A DNA stretch of 64,000 nt from Verrucomicrobiales bacterium. GTDB lineage: Bacteria > Verrucomicrobiota > Verrucomicrobiia > Verrucomicrobiales > DEV007. The notes beneath the pieces are model-generated. The model was not told where the DNA came from, did not search any database, and saw nothing but the letters and a program-made list of their open reading frames with translations. Below, piece by piece: positions 28,601 to 35,495 of this stretch; the first letter of the stretch is position 1; each line of letters begins with the position of its first letter. Both the position numbers and the translations under genes were made by a program. The stretch is from contig PAAG01000007.1 of the NCBI GenBank assembly GCA_002698785.1, positions 57,074-121,073 of the forward strand. Direction: 5' to 3'.

Positions 28601-28658
28601 AGAAAACGGGCTTCTTCTTTTTGCCGCGCAGGTTTTTCGAGCTGTCTTCCGTCTTCAC
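25626..28658 (-). CDS. Ser/Thr protein kinase with C-terminal WD40 repeats
   Basis: A 1010-residue membrane kinase. The N-terminal PKN-type kinase domain (about 35-300) has the glycine loop IGRGGMGLVF, catalytic Lys64, HRDIKPSN (H155-D157), DFG (176-178) and the SPEQ site. One TM helix (326-347) is followed by a short coiled coil and a WD40-type propeller region to the end, clearest in ISPDGQRIASASADRTIRIWDL and SWSPDGNTLASCDEDGQLRIW. The kinase should be cytoplasmic and the propeller extracytoplasmic. Its start overlaps the stop of the sigma factor gene by 4 bp (ATGA), so they are translationally coupled. The kinase half is strikingly GC-rich (46 of 60 bases are G or C at 28201-28260). Confidence 0.95.
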   Translation of the reverse strand: MKTEDSSKNLRGKKKKPVFSSPSESFAQGMDIAHYQIRERIGRGGMGLVFRAHDTKLRRDIALKLLPSSLLATDEEMARFRREAEAVASIDHPNVVTIYEVGEADEQPYLAMQWIDGPPLSECKNEFTGDPRRAARLMATVARAVHAAHRNGILHRDIKPSNILIDRESGEPYVADFGLAKSLEDSDADSPLTLTGQVLGTPQYMSPEQAAGTNITTASDVYSLGAVFYQLLTGELPIQGNSTADLLRRIAEDAPSRLRFPDGKRDADLEAVVLKCLEKDPSHRYDSALTFAEDLERWLDHKPVTARPVPPAQRALRWARRKPLHATVTGLAGLLVLTLAVGGPLIALKQNALRDDAVQAQGRAEKSEELLRQELYSSEMIQTSLALDEPNGRHRVKELVDRWEGDPLCGWEWRHFHHRLNQPAEKIEIYGRYFSAFALHPDGIHFAASGPGGLRVATKESPDDLLWVLRPEKGKIEKVRFSANGEYLAARLSSPLQWKIFHTLTGNELLKWPYQEKEAFIAWSDIPAVLARFDRSRRVVEVVNIETGNVLREVSVAPQRENQFFDWMPDGSGLLLIRQSGKIVLVPHDPAQPEAPLTKSAAPHEVRAFSISPDGRWAAIGYDSGSVRILDIKKQHLSAARDAHQTNVAEIAWSPDSLHFTTIGPEAAIPVWNAESFERVSTVFESGMLVRATYWIDNEHFYSFSGNGEMRLRPLQEADTFRTTGNSPLFGLGWSDDGKKVVAGFEEALVVDTESVPPLVTHSPIPGTPSADIRWMPNGEELAFYHNLKLAVADTAFQNIREIAGYEQTPAPQRISRFPTLPWIAGTASEGILIASIEKEEIVYTHHNALHRNPIKIALPHPHDDRTVLFYHNVGGEISHLDIETKEVRHFATVDSHQVAGLDFDPDGTTVVAGASDGQIHLFRFPGGEHLATLSGHTAGLTDVDISPDGQRIASASADRTIRIWDLSNREIMAVLSGHRLRVRRVSWSPDGNTLASCDEDGQLRIWRTE

Positions 28659-29386
28659 AGGCAGGAGATGAGGTAGTCGAATTCTTCTTCCACGTCCACT
28701 TCGTCGCCGACGGTTTCCTGGATTTCGCGCAGCACGGCGACGCGGTAGTCGTCACGCAGCCGCGACACGGCCATGCGTACGGTGCCGGGTTTCATGTCGA
28801 GTTGTTTGGCGGCGCTTGTTATGGCGTTTTCCTCGGTGCCTTCGGTGAGGAAGGGGACGAGGGCGGAAAAGCGTTCGGCCTTTCCTGCTTCGGTGTGCGT
28901 TTTCTTGAGGAATTCCTGTGCTCGTGTCAGGACTGTTTCTGCCCAGGTGCGGTCGAACTGCTGCGCGAGGTCGGATTCACTGGCGGGCTCGGCGGGGGAA
29001 TCGCCGATGCGGCTTTCGGCTTCGTCGATGTCGATGGAAACGATGTCGGTGCGACCGCCTCGCTTGACGGCGTTTTCGCGATCCTGCTCGTTGATAAGGA
29101 AATTGCGGAAGGACGTCAGCAGCCAGGAGCGGAGTTTTCCCCGGCTGGCGTCGAGGTCCGCGAGTTTTTCACCGCGTTGGAGGAGATGGGAGAGGAAGCC
29201 CTGGACGGCGTCTTCGGCATCGTGCTGGGAATTGCCACGTGCTCGGCTGTAGGAGTAGAGAGGTTGCCAATAGGCACGGCAGAATTCCTCCAGCGCGGCC
29301 CGGCGGGTGGAGGGATCGGTTTCCCGGGTGCGGCGGATCATGGTCCAGCGCGTGTTTGGGAAACTATGTTTCTTTTCTGGTGGCAT
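28655..29386 (-). CDS. ECF-type sigma-70 family sigma factor (kinase-linked)
   Basis: A 243-residue sigma factor. Region 2 carries FCRAYWQPLYSYSRARG and DAEDAVQGFLSHLLQR, and region 4 carries the helix-turn-helix AAKQLDMKPGTVRMAVSRLRDDY. The C-terminal tail DVEEEFDYLISCL is typical of the sigma factors that precede PKN-type kinases in Planctomycetes and Verrucomicrobia. The ATG at 29386 (MPPEKKHSFPNTRW) is preferred, since the frame can be extended to 29476 but the added residues look non-coding. The gene overlaps the kinase by 4 bp, suggesting that the kinase controls this sigma factor, probably by phosphorylation; no anti-sigma factor is present. Confidence 0.93.
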   Translation of the reverse strand: MPPEKKHSFPNTRWTMIRRTRETDPSTRRAALEEFCRAYWQPLYSYSRARGNSQHDAEDAVQGFLSHLLQRGEKLADLDASRGKLRSWLLTSFRNFLINEQDRENAVKRGGRTDIVSIDIDEAESRIGDSPAEPASESDLAQQFDRTWAETVLTRAQEFLKKTHTEAGKAERFSALVPFLTEGTEENAITSAAKQLDMKPGTVRMAVSRLRDDYRVAVLREIQETVGDEVDVEEEFDYLISCL

Positions 29387-29824
29387 GAGGGGTGCCGGTG
29401 AAAGCGGTTTCTCTAGTAGGGTGCATGATTCGGGCCGTAGCTCAATGGAATTTCTGTTGGGGGATTTTGGGGGCAAGGAGTCGCAAAAGGCAGGAGCGGC
29501 GTCGGCATCTTGCCCGTCGGGGGAAGGGAGTGTGGGAGGCGGTTTTCCGATCTATGATTCATGGGTTGGAGGTTTGGCATTCTGCTGATGGGGAAATCCC
29601 TATTGAAAGGCGTGGGTAAAAGAGCGAATCCGGGGTCGCAGACCCCGGCTACAGGATGTGCATTCGGGGGCAGTGGCTGGCCTCGCTGAGGCCGGGTCCG
29701 ATCTGCAAATTATGGGCTGGAAGCCCATGCCACAGAAAAATTCAGAAAGTTTGTGACACGGGTGTGCGGTTTCCGGTTGCACTTGGTGTAGGCCTGTTTT
29801 TTCGGGCCGATCCATCTCAGCACC
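29387..29824. other. Intergenic region with a cluster of tri-loop hairpins
   Basis: No gene is seen in these 438 bp. They hold copy 2 of the 37-bp repeat and three perfect stems with 3-nt loops: CCGGGGTC-GCA-GACCCCGG (29630-29648), GGCCTC-GCT-GAGGCC (29679-29693) and ATGGGCT-GGA-AGCCCAT (29712-29728). The promoters of the divergent sigma factor and FG-GAP genes must also be here, but I cannot pick them out. Confidence 0.7.
29619..29655. repeat. Interspersed 37-bp hairpin repeat, copy 2
   Basis: Same orientation as the copy at 25504-25540, with two differences in the loop region. Here the stem is longer and perfect (8 bp, loop GCA). It lies about 230 bp upstream of the sigma factor start. Sequence of this kind (hairpin followed by GGCTACAGG) resembles short dispersed intergenic repeats of PVC genomes; that is recollection, not a search. 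Confidence 0.8.
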
Positions 29825-31810
29825 ATGAAAACACAAGTTGTACTTGCCGCCCTTTGTTCCGCCCTTCTCCTCGGCGTCGCGCACGCCATGGACCCCGCCG
29901 CCGTCCAGGAGGCGTATTTGAAAGCCTCGAATGCCGATTCTCCCGATTACTTCGGCCGCTCGGTGGCAATCGATGGCACCACGGCCGTTGTTGCGGCAAG
30001 AAATGAAGGGGGGAACGGGACGGGGGGAGAGGACGATAATTCGCTCGGTCAGGCAGGTGCTGCGTATGTGTATGAAAAGCAGCCGGATGGCTCCTGGCTC
30101 CAGCAGGCTTACCTGAAGGCTTCGAATGCCGAGTCAGGCGATCGGTTGGGAGATAGCGTGGCGATTTCCGGAAATACGATCGTGGTTGGTGCATGGTGGG
30201 AAGACGGCGATGGCAGCAACGAAAGCAACAACAGTGAAGCCTCAGCCGGTGCGGCATACGTGTACGAAAAAATCGACGGCGTGTGGACGCAGACCGCTTA
30301 CCTGAAGGCGTCCAACGCCGAGACAGGCGACAATTTTGGCTGCTCCGTGGCGGTATCGGGTAAAACGATCGTTGTTGCAGCGAGGGGGGAAAGAGGAAAC
30401 GGAGTCGATGGGGAGGAGAACAACAGCGCAGCCCAATCCGGAGCGCTCTATGTGTTTGGAAAAGACGGGGACGGAATCTGGAAACAGGAAGCGTACCTCA
30501 AAGCTTCCAATGCCGAAGCCAGCGATGGATTGGGGGACGGTTTTGCGTCGGACAGACGAGCGACCGCAAGACTTGTTCTAGCCTCTTCTGCAACGGTGTC
30601 GATCCACGGAAATACGATTGTCGCCGGTGCTCAGGGTGAGGATGGAAACGGAGTCGATGGAGAGGACAATAACGACGCTACCGATTCGGGAGCGGCCTAC
30701 GTGTTTGTCAAAGAAGGCGGTGTGTGGTCGCAGCAGGCTTATCTGAAGGCATCAAATACGGAAGCCGGGGACAGCTTTGGCAACTCGGTCAGTGTGTGGG
30801 GCGATACGGTCGTGGTGGGTGCTCCCCTGGAGGGCGGAAACGGAACGGACGGAGAGAGCGACAACAGTGCGACCAATGCGGGAGCGGCGTATGTGTTTGT
30901 GCGGGACGAACTGGGGAACTGGACGCAGCAGGCCTACCTGAAAGCTTCGAACGCCGATGCCGAAGATATTTTTGGCAGGGCCGTCTCGGTTTTCTACGAC
31001 ACCGTAGTCGTCGGCGCGAGACAAGAGGATAGCGGGGATCCCGAAGACGGGACCGACAATAGTGCGTCAGAGGCCGGGGCGGCGTATGTCTACACCCGCG
31101 ACGAAGACGGGAACTGGACGCAACAGTCTTACCTGAAGGCTTCGAATGTGGAAGGTGGGGATTATTTCGGCAATGCCATCGCCATCTCGGGACAGTATGC
31201 GATGGTAGGGGCGCAGTTCGAAGACGCCGACAAAAACGGAGACGGCGGCGAGAACGACAACAACGACGCCGCTGGCGCTGGAGCCGCCTATATTTTCCAC
31301 CTGCCCTTTGTGACGCTACCGCCGGACCCCGATACAGGGAACGGGCGTGCGATCCGGAGGCCCGACCTGCACATCGGCACGTCGTGGAACCGTCTGAAAG
31401 GCGACAATCGCTACGACCGGCGCAAGGCGAGCCGCCTGCAGACGGTGAACCTGCCGGGCCGGATCTTTCGCAACCACACAGCGAATGTGAAGCTGGTGCT
31501 GGAGAACGATGGGAACCGCCGCGATACCTACCGGCTCTCGGTGAAGGGAACGAGTAATCCGGGGATTATGGTGAAGGCTTTTGCGAGTGGCAAGGGCGGG
31601 CGTAGGAACGTCTCCGGAGCGATGAAGCGGAAGGGCTATGCCTGTTCATTGGCGCCGGGTGAGTCGGAGCGGGTGATGTACCAAGTGAAGACGGGGCGGT
31701 ATTGGGCGGGGGCGATGAATGGCAACGGACGGCGTTTGAACCGCTTTGCCTTTAGCCTGAAAGGATCGGGCAAGACCGACGTCGGGGAAATGGTGACGCG
31801 GTTCCGTTAG
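29825..31810 (+). CDS. Secreted FG-GAP repeat protein with basic C-terminal domain
   Basis: A 661-residue exported protein. The signal peptide ends LGVAHA. Seven repeats of about 60-80 residues follow (to about 500), each opening with a variant of AYLKASNAE-GD-FG-SVAISG and closing with SGAAYVYEK; these are FG-GAP blades as in integrin alpha propellers, with Asp/Asn-rich Ca-binding loops (GEDDNS). Repeat 4 carries an in-frame insertion of about 18 residues after GLGDG. The last about 145 residues form a separate basic domain (from RRPDLHIG) shared with the beta-helix protein at 59751. A surface adhesion or matrix role is likely. It stands alone, divergent from the sigma-kinase pair. Confidence 0.88.
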   Translation: MKTQVVLAALCSALLLGVAHAMDPAAVQEAYLKASNADSPDYFGRSVAIDGTTAVVAARNEGGNGTGGEDDNSLGQAGAAYVYEKQPDGSWLQQAYLKASNAESGDRLGDSVAISGNTIVVGAWWEDGDGSNESNNSEASAGAAYVYEKIDGVWTQTAYLKASNAETGDNFGCSVAVSGKTIVVAARGERGNGVDGEENNSAAQSGALYVFGKDGDGIWKQEAYLKASNAEASDGLGDGFASDRRATARLVLASSATVSIHGNTIVAGAQGEDGNGVDGEDNNDATDSGAAYVFVKEGGVWSQQAYLKASNTEAGDSFGNSVSVWGDTVVVGAPLEGGNGTDGESDNSATNAGAAYVFVRDELGNWTQQAYLKASNADAEDIFGRAVSVFYDTVVVGARQEDSGDPEDGTDNSASEAGAAYVYTRDEDGNWTQQSYLKASNVEGGDYFGNAIAISGQYAMVGAQFEDADKNGDGGENDNNDAAGAGAAYIFHLPFVTLPPDPDTGNGRAIRRPDLHIGTSWNRLKGDNRYDRRKASRLQTVNLPGRIFRNHTANVKLVLENDGNRRDTYRLSVKGTSNPGIMVKAFASGKGGRRNVSGAMKRKGYACSLAPGESERVMYQVKTGRYWAGAMNGNGRRLNRFAFSLKGSGKTDVGEMVTRFR

Positions 31811-31976
31811 GCTGACTCAAATTTGGCGGTTGGGTCATTGCCGGGGGCAATTGCCTGGCTGCAGGTGCAACACCAGCCGGCAGTGGCGGGGGCGGTCTCC
31901 TGCTGCTGCCCAGAGCGAGGTGGTCGTCGTGTTTTGCCGATGGAGAGGTATTGGACGCAGAAGAGTGGGGGTAGAC

Positions 31977-32012
31977 GCATTCGTGTTTCTTTTATTCTTT
32001 ATTCACGAATGC
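31977..32012. repeat. Inverted repeat GCATTCGTG/CACGAATGC
   Basis: A perfect 9-bp inverted repeat with an 18-nt T-rich loop, about 170 bp downstream of the FG-GAP gene. It may be a terminator or RNA structure, but no T run follows. A second nested stem (CACGGG/CCCGTG around AGGCG-AGG-CGCCT, 32050-32094) overlaps the end of the next gene. The rest of the 270-bp gap shows no gene. Confidence 0.5.
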
Positions 32013-32079
32013 AGGGCTTCTGTTTGCTCTGCTCGTTCACACTTGCTGCCACGGGTGGCCTCTTTAGGCGAGGCGCCTG

Positions 32080-32307
32080 TCAGTTCTGCCCGTGAATTAC
32101 GGGGCAGGGTTCGCCGCTCATGCTCACGAGCAGGTGGGCGAGTCCGGGGTGGAACTGAATGATATCTTCGGCCAGTTCGCGGAGACTCTGGTCGAAGGCT
32201 TCCTTCACTTCGGGATCTTCGAGGCAGGCTTGTTCTGGAGCCTTCGCTACAGATGCAAGGAGGGTCAGTGCTTTTGACTGATCGGAGTCGGATTCGGGGA
32301 GATACAT
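32080..32307 (-). CDS. Small acidic protein of unknown function
   Basis: A 75-residue protein (MYLPESDSDQSKALTLL at the start) with two predicted helices and two cysteines (SGEPCPVIHG near the end). I do not recognise it. It follows the RHH gene by 67 bp on the same strand and may be its partner, but it does not look like a known toxin. The codon pattern is consistent with a real gene; the evidence is otherwise thin. Confidence 0.5.
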   Translation of the reverse strand: MYLPESDSDQSKALTLLASVAKAPEQACLEDPEVKEAFDQSLRELAEDIIQFHPGLAHLLVSMSGEPCPVIHGQN

Positions 32308-32374
32308 GGTGTCGAGTGGTGTGGGTTCCTTGAGGTAGGTGTCATTGATTGTTGGGAGTCGGTTCCAGGTTTTG

Positions 32375-32572
32375 TCACTCCCACTTAGGCCGCGGTGCGT
32401 GTCCCTCGCGTTGCAAGTCTCGGAGTTTCTCCTTGAGCAGGTTGTGCGCGGTGTCGGCTGCGTTTTTTCCGTAAAAACCCGTCTTCGACAGCTCTTCGAG
32501 CAGCTCTTTCACCTGTGGTGTGGTGGAAAGAGTGATCTGAACCGTCTCGGTCGTGTTCTTCGGTCGTGCCAT
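32375..32572 (-). CDS. Ribbon-helix-helix-like DNA-binding protein
   Basis: A 65-residue protein. VQITLSTTPQVKELLEELS (residues 11-29) fits a short beta strand followed by helix 1, then a turn (TGFYGKN) and helix 2 (AADTAHNLLKEKLRDLQ), the layout of CopG/Arc-type RHH regulators. The N-terminus MARPKNTTE resembles that of many small RHH proteins. Its own promoter just upstream overlaps three copies of a GTTAT half-site, as expected for autoregulation. A 75-residue gene follows; whether the pair is a toxin-antitoxin system is open. Confidence 0.7.
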   Translation of the reverse strand: MARPKNTTETVQITLSTTPQVKELLEELSKTGFYGKNAADTAHNLLKEKLRDLQREGHAPRPKWE

Positions 32573-32589
32573 TAAGAGTCCAAAAACGG

Positions 32590-32632
32590 AATAACTATGC
32601 CATTGTTATAGGAAAGTTATTGGATAAGTCAA
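32590..32632 (-). promoter_or_regulatory. Promoter and probable operator of the RHH gene
   Basis: On the minus strand TTGACT (32632-32627), 16 bp, TATAAC (32610-32605) makes a strong sigma-70-type promoter ending 32 bp before the RHH start codon. Half-sites on the plus strand are ATAAC at 32591-32595 and GTTAT at 32605-32609 and 32616-32620; the last two are 11 bp (one helical turn) apart. AATAACT/AGTTATT (32590-32596 and 32615-32621) is a perfect 7-bp inverted repeat. Binding there would cover the -10 box. Confidence 0.6.
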
Positions 32633-32803
32633 AAATTAAAGTCTGATTTAGGAAAAAAACTTGACGAACTGTGTAATGAACAGTGTTCACCTGCGTCTGT
32701 AGTGGTGAGGTTTTCCCGAGCTATGCGAACGTGGCGCGATGGAGCGACAACGAATCAGGGCAAAGAGATTGCGCCCGGCAGGAACTCGGGCCACGTTTTC
32801 TAA

Positions 32804-33616
32804 ATGATGAAGTCCCCGATCCTATCCAAAGCTGGAATCATTTCGATTGGCCTTCCGCTCCTACTTTTGTTGGGCGGATGCACGTCGGATGAGGCCAAGG
32901 TCAACGAACCCAATGAGGTGCATGAAGATTCAGGCGAGAAGGCAGATGCTGAAAAAGCCCCTGCTTCTGACAAAGAGGAGAAGCCAGCCGAGAAGCCAAA
33001 AGAGAAAGCACCTGACAATGAGAAAGCAAAAGGGGCAGAAAATTCTACAACACCCAGTAAACCTGCTATGAAAGACTCAACCGCTGCTGCAAAAGGAGAC
33101 AAAGAAGTGATCACGCTTGGTGGAGGTTGCTTCTGGTGCACTGAGGCAGTTCTCGAGCAACTGGAGGGAATCGATGATGTTGTTTCAGGTTACATGGGCG
33201 GACATGTCGAGAACCCGACATATGAGCAGGTCTGCGGAGCGAGAACGGGGCACGCTGAGGTAATTCAGGTGACTTTCGATCCTTCGGTTATCACCCTGAA
33301 TGACATTCTCGACATTTTTTGGCAGGCTCACGATCCGACTACGCTGAATCGTCAGGGTAATGATCGTGGACCTCAGTATCGTTCTGCGATCTTTTATCAC
33401 AGTCCGGAACAGAAAAATATCGCTGAGCAGTCGAAAGCAAAACTCGATGCGAGCGGAAAGTATTCCGATCCGGCAGTGACCGAGATCACCAAAGCGTCGA
33501 AATTCTGGGTCGCGGAAGATTACCACCAAGACTACTACCAAAATAACAAGGACAAGAATCCGTATTGTCCGATCGTGATTACGCCGAAGTTGCGGAAGCT
33601 TGGCCTGGAGGAATAG
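32804..33616 (+). CDS. msrA: Lipoprotein peptide-methionine (S)-S-oxide reductase MsrA
   Basis: A 270-residue protein. A lipoprotein signal with lipobox LLLGGC (Cys at about 26) leads into a 65-residue Lys/Glu/Ala/Pro-rich linker, then a complete MsrA domain from about residue 102. The catalytic motif is GGGCFWCTEAV, followed by SGYMGG, NPTYEQVCG, GHAEVIQVTFDP and the conserved EDYHQDYY. A C-terminal cysteine (KNPYCPI) can act as resolving residue. It repairs oxidised methionine, here in the periplasm on a membrane anchor rather than in the cytoplasm. No msrB is fused or adjacent. A 5' leader with an inverted repeat lies directly upstream. Confidence 0.95.
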   Translation: MMKSPILSKAGIISIGLPLLLLLGGCTSDEAKVNEPNEVHEDSGEKADAEKAPASDKEEKPAEKPKEKAPDNEKAKGAENSTTPSKPAMKDSTAAAKGDKEVITLGGGCFWCTEAVLEQLEGIDDVVSGYMGGHVENPTYEQVCGARTGHAEVIQVTFDPSVITLNDILDIFWQAHDPTTLNRQGNDRGPQYRSAIFYHSPEQKNIAEQSKAKLDASGKYSDPAVTEITKASKFWVAEDYHQDYYQNNKDKNPYCPIVITPKLRKLGLEE

Positions 33617-33619
33617 GGG

Positions 33620-34339
33620 CTAATCGCAACAAGACTTGGAAGGGGAGGATTTTTCCAGCGAATCTCTTCCCTCGATCGGAGGGCATGCTGTGTCCTCGTC
33701 CGTTGAGCATGCGCTAGCGAGCTTTGTCTTGTTAAAGGCTGTGGACGCGGCAACAGCCCCCACGATGCTCCCTACGAGGGGAATCCAAATATCTGCGATG
33801 CTTATTTTGCCCATAAAGGCGAGACCGATCGCCACTGCGGGATTGAAAATGGCGAGGGATATAATACCCACCGTGTAGATGCCTCCAACAACGCTGGAGC
33901 CAATCGCGATTCCGTAGAACTGGTTACCCACGTTGGCTTTGGCAGTGGCCACATTCATGATGACCCAGACGAGGAGGAAGGTGAACAGGAATTCTCCAAC
34001 GAGTGCGGGCCACATGTCGATTTCGACGGGAGTGACTTCTGCTTCCCCGGAGAAAAAGGTTCGTGCGATCAATACCGCAACCACTGCACCTCCGACTTGT
34101 GCTAGAATGAAGTTCAGCATCTCGCGAGTGGAGATGTAGCAGCCGCGAATCAAGAATGCCAGGCTCACGGCAGGATTGTAGTGAGCTTTTGAAATGTGGC
34201 CGCCTGCATAGACCATGGCGGTAAGCGTGAAGCCAATGGCGAGAGGTGCATATTCTCCTGCGCGACCATAAACTGCTGCTACGGCAATGGTGAACATCAG
34301 GAAAAATGTTCCAAGAAACTCGTTGAAGAGGCGATGCAT
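33620..34339 (-). CDS. MIP family aquaporin/glycerol channel
   Basis: A 239-residue channel with six membrane helices and both half-helix NPA motifs, HYNPAVSLA and FNPAVAIG. It starts MHRLFNEFLGTFFLMFTIAVAAV, the usual E-x-x-G-T first helix. The start at 34339 avoids the overlap with the upstream lipoprotein gene that the longer frame (to 34507) would need. The soluble C-terminus is unusual for its Cys (CSTDEDTACPP, KSCCD at the end). Water versus glycerol selectivity cannot be decided by eye. It ends 3 bp from msrA in convergent orientation. Confidence 0.9.
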   Translation of the reverse strand: MHRLFNEFLGTFFLMFTIAVAAVYGRAGEYAPLAIGFTLTAMVYAGGHISKAHYNPAVSLAFLIRGCYISTREMLNFILAQVGGAVVAVLIARTFFSGEAEVTPVEIDMWPALVGEFLFTFLLVWVIMNVATAKANVGNQFYGIAIGSSVVGGIYTVGIISLAIFNPAVAIGLAFMGKISIADIWIPLVGSIVGAVAASTAFNKTKLASACSTDEDTACPPIEGRDSLEKSSPSKSCCD

Positions 34340-34428
34340 GGAAAAGGGGATACGGAGTCGGGAAACCTTAGCCGCGTCCAGGAAAATTGAGGTTACAATT
34401 TTGTACGATTGCCCTGACGCCACAAGCA

Positions 34429-35400
34429 TCAATTTGCTGCAAACGCCTGTGTTTCGATGACGATTCGTTCGCCTTGAAGAGACAGCTTTCTTACATCGAA
34501 TTCCCAATAGATCATCGGATCACGAGTTATAGCGATTGCGGTTTCGCGCTTTTCTGACGACAGGGAATCCAGATGGGGATAGAGGGCTTCGAGGGCATTC
34601 CGGATCAACTCTGAGTCCCGTTTGCCTAGCGGAGCTCCCGGATAGGAGCCGAACACTTCTTTAGATCGGCTTACAGATACAATGACACAGAGTTCTTCGC
34701 CTTTCTGAAGTCGTTCACGAGTATTCTGGAGTTGCTTGCGTATCTTTTTTTCCGCCTCGCTCGCACCGGGGCTGCTGCCAGTTCCTTCCAAAGCATCTTC
34801 GAATGCCGCCTCTAGACGTGATGCTTTGGTGGAGACTTCGTCCATTCGAATATCGAAAGCTACGCTTCTCTCGGGAAGAGGAAACTCAGGCCCAACCTCT
34901 GCTTTGATCGCTGCAAGCTCTGCTACAGACAACGTCATGGGCATGCGTTTAGGCTTTATGCTCGCGAGTGCTGTCAGGGCCGCCTCGCGTTCTCCTTCAG
35001 GCAGGGGGTCGATGAGGCTCGCTACTTTGTTCAGGTAGGGGCCCATGTTCTGAAAGAAAACATCGCCGGGCTGTATGGCTGCGGGTTGAAGTCCTTGATG
35101 CGCCCAATCCTTTCGGGGATTCACTGGTTCAGGTAATGGGGTGGGCGACTCGACGGGAGTGTCTGAAGGTGCTGTTGCAGGCGGGAGGTTGGCGGAGGGA
35201 CTGTCAGCAATCGCTTTCAGCCTATCGTAGGCCTGGTCTGGAACATCCGAGTCTACTTCAAGTGCCCGTAGTAGTCCCGGTCCAGAAGGCGCTGGTGACT
35301 CCGCTGTCTTCTTTTTCTTCAGGACAGAGCAGGATGTAAGGCAACTGACCAGGAAGGTAAGGCAGAGGCAATAACCCGGGATCTGGAGTAGTGGTTTCAA
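34429..35400 (-). CDS. Lipoprotein of unknown function
   Basis: A 323-residue protein with a lipoprotein signal (FLVSCLTSC, either Cys possible), a Lys patch, a Pro/Ser-rich linker (about 70-105) and a mainly helical body with a charged central coiled coil (ASEAEKKIRKQLQNTRER). The end, YWEFDVRKLSLQGERIVIETQAF, looks like beta strands. I do not recognise a family. It lies on the same strand after the two NlpC/P60-like genes (95 bp gap) and before the aquaporin, so a joint envelope unit is possible. Confidence 0.75.
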   Translation of the reverse strand: MKPLLQIPGYCLCLTFLVSCLTSCSVLKKKKTAESPAPSGPGLLRALEVDSDVPDQAYDRLKAIADSPSANLPPATAPSDTPVESPTPLPEPVNPRKDWAHQGLQPAAIQPGDVFFQNMGPYLNKVASLIDPLPEGEREAALTALASIKPKRMPMTLSVAELAAIKAEVGPEFPLPERSVAFDIRMDEVSTKASRLEAAFEDALEGTGSSPGASEAEKKIRKQLQNTRERLQKGEELCVIVSVSRSKEVFGSYPGAPLGKRDSELIRNALEALYPHLDSLSSEKRETAIAITRDPMIYWEFDVRKLSLQGERIVIETQAFAAN

Positions 35401-35495
35401 ATTTCAGATGCCTTTAATATTAAGGTATCAAAAACATAAAAACCATAAATGTCAACGTGAATGCGTTTTGCCACCGGGCTGCGAATTCCTAATTT

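Noticed and set aside
27684..28676. Long plus-strand frame opposite the kinase
   Set aside because: A by-product of high GC and codon bias in the kinase gene; the kinase motifs are on the minus strand.
31823..32162. Small plus-strand genes after the FG-GAP gene
   Set aside because: Protein character is poor, the region is full of inverted repeats, and it overlaps the better-supported minus-strand gene at 32080.
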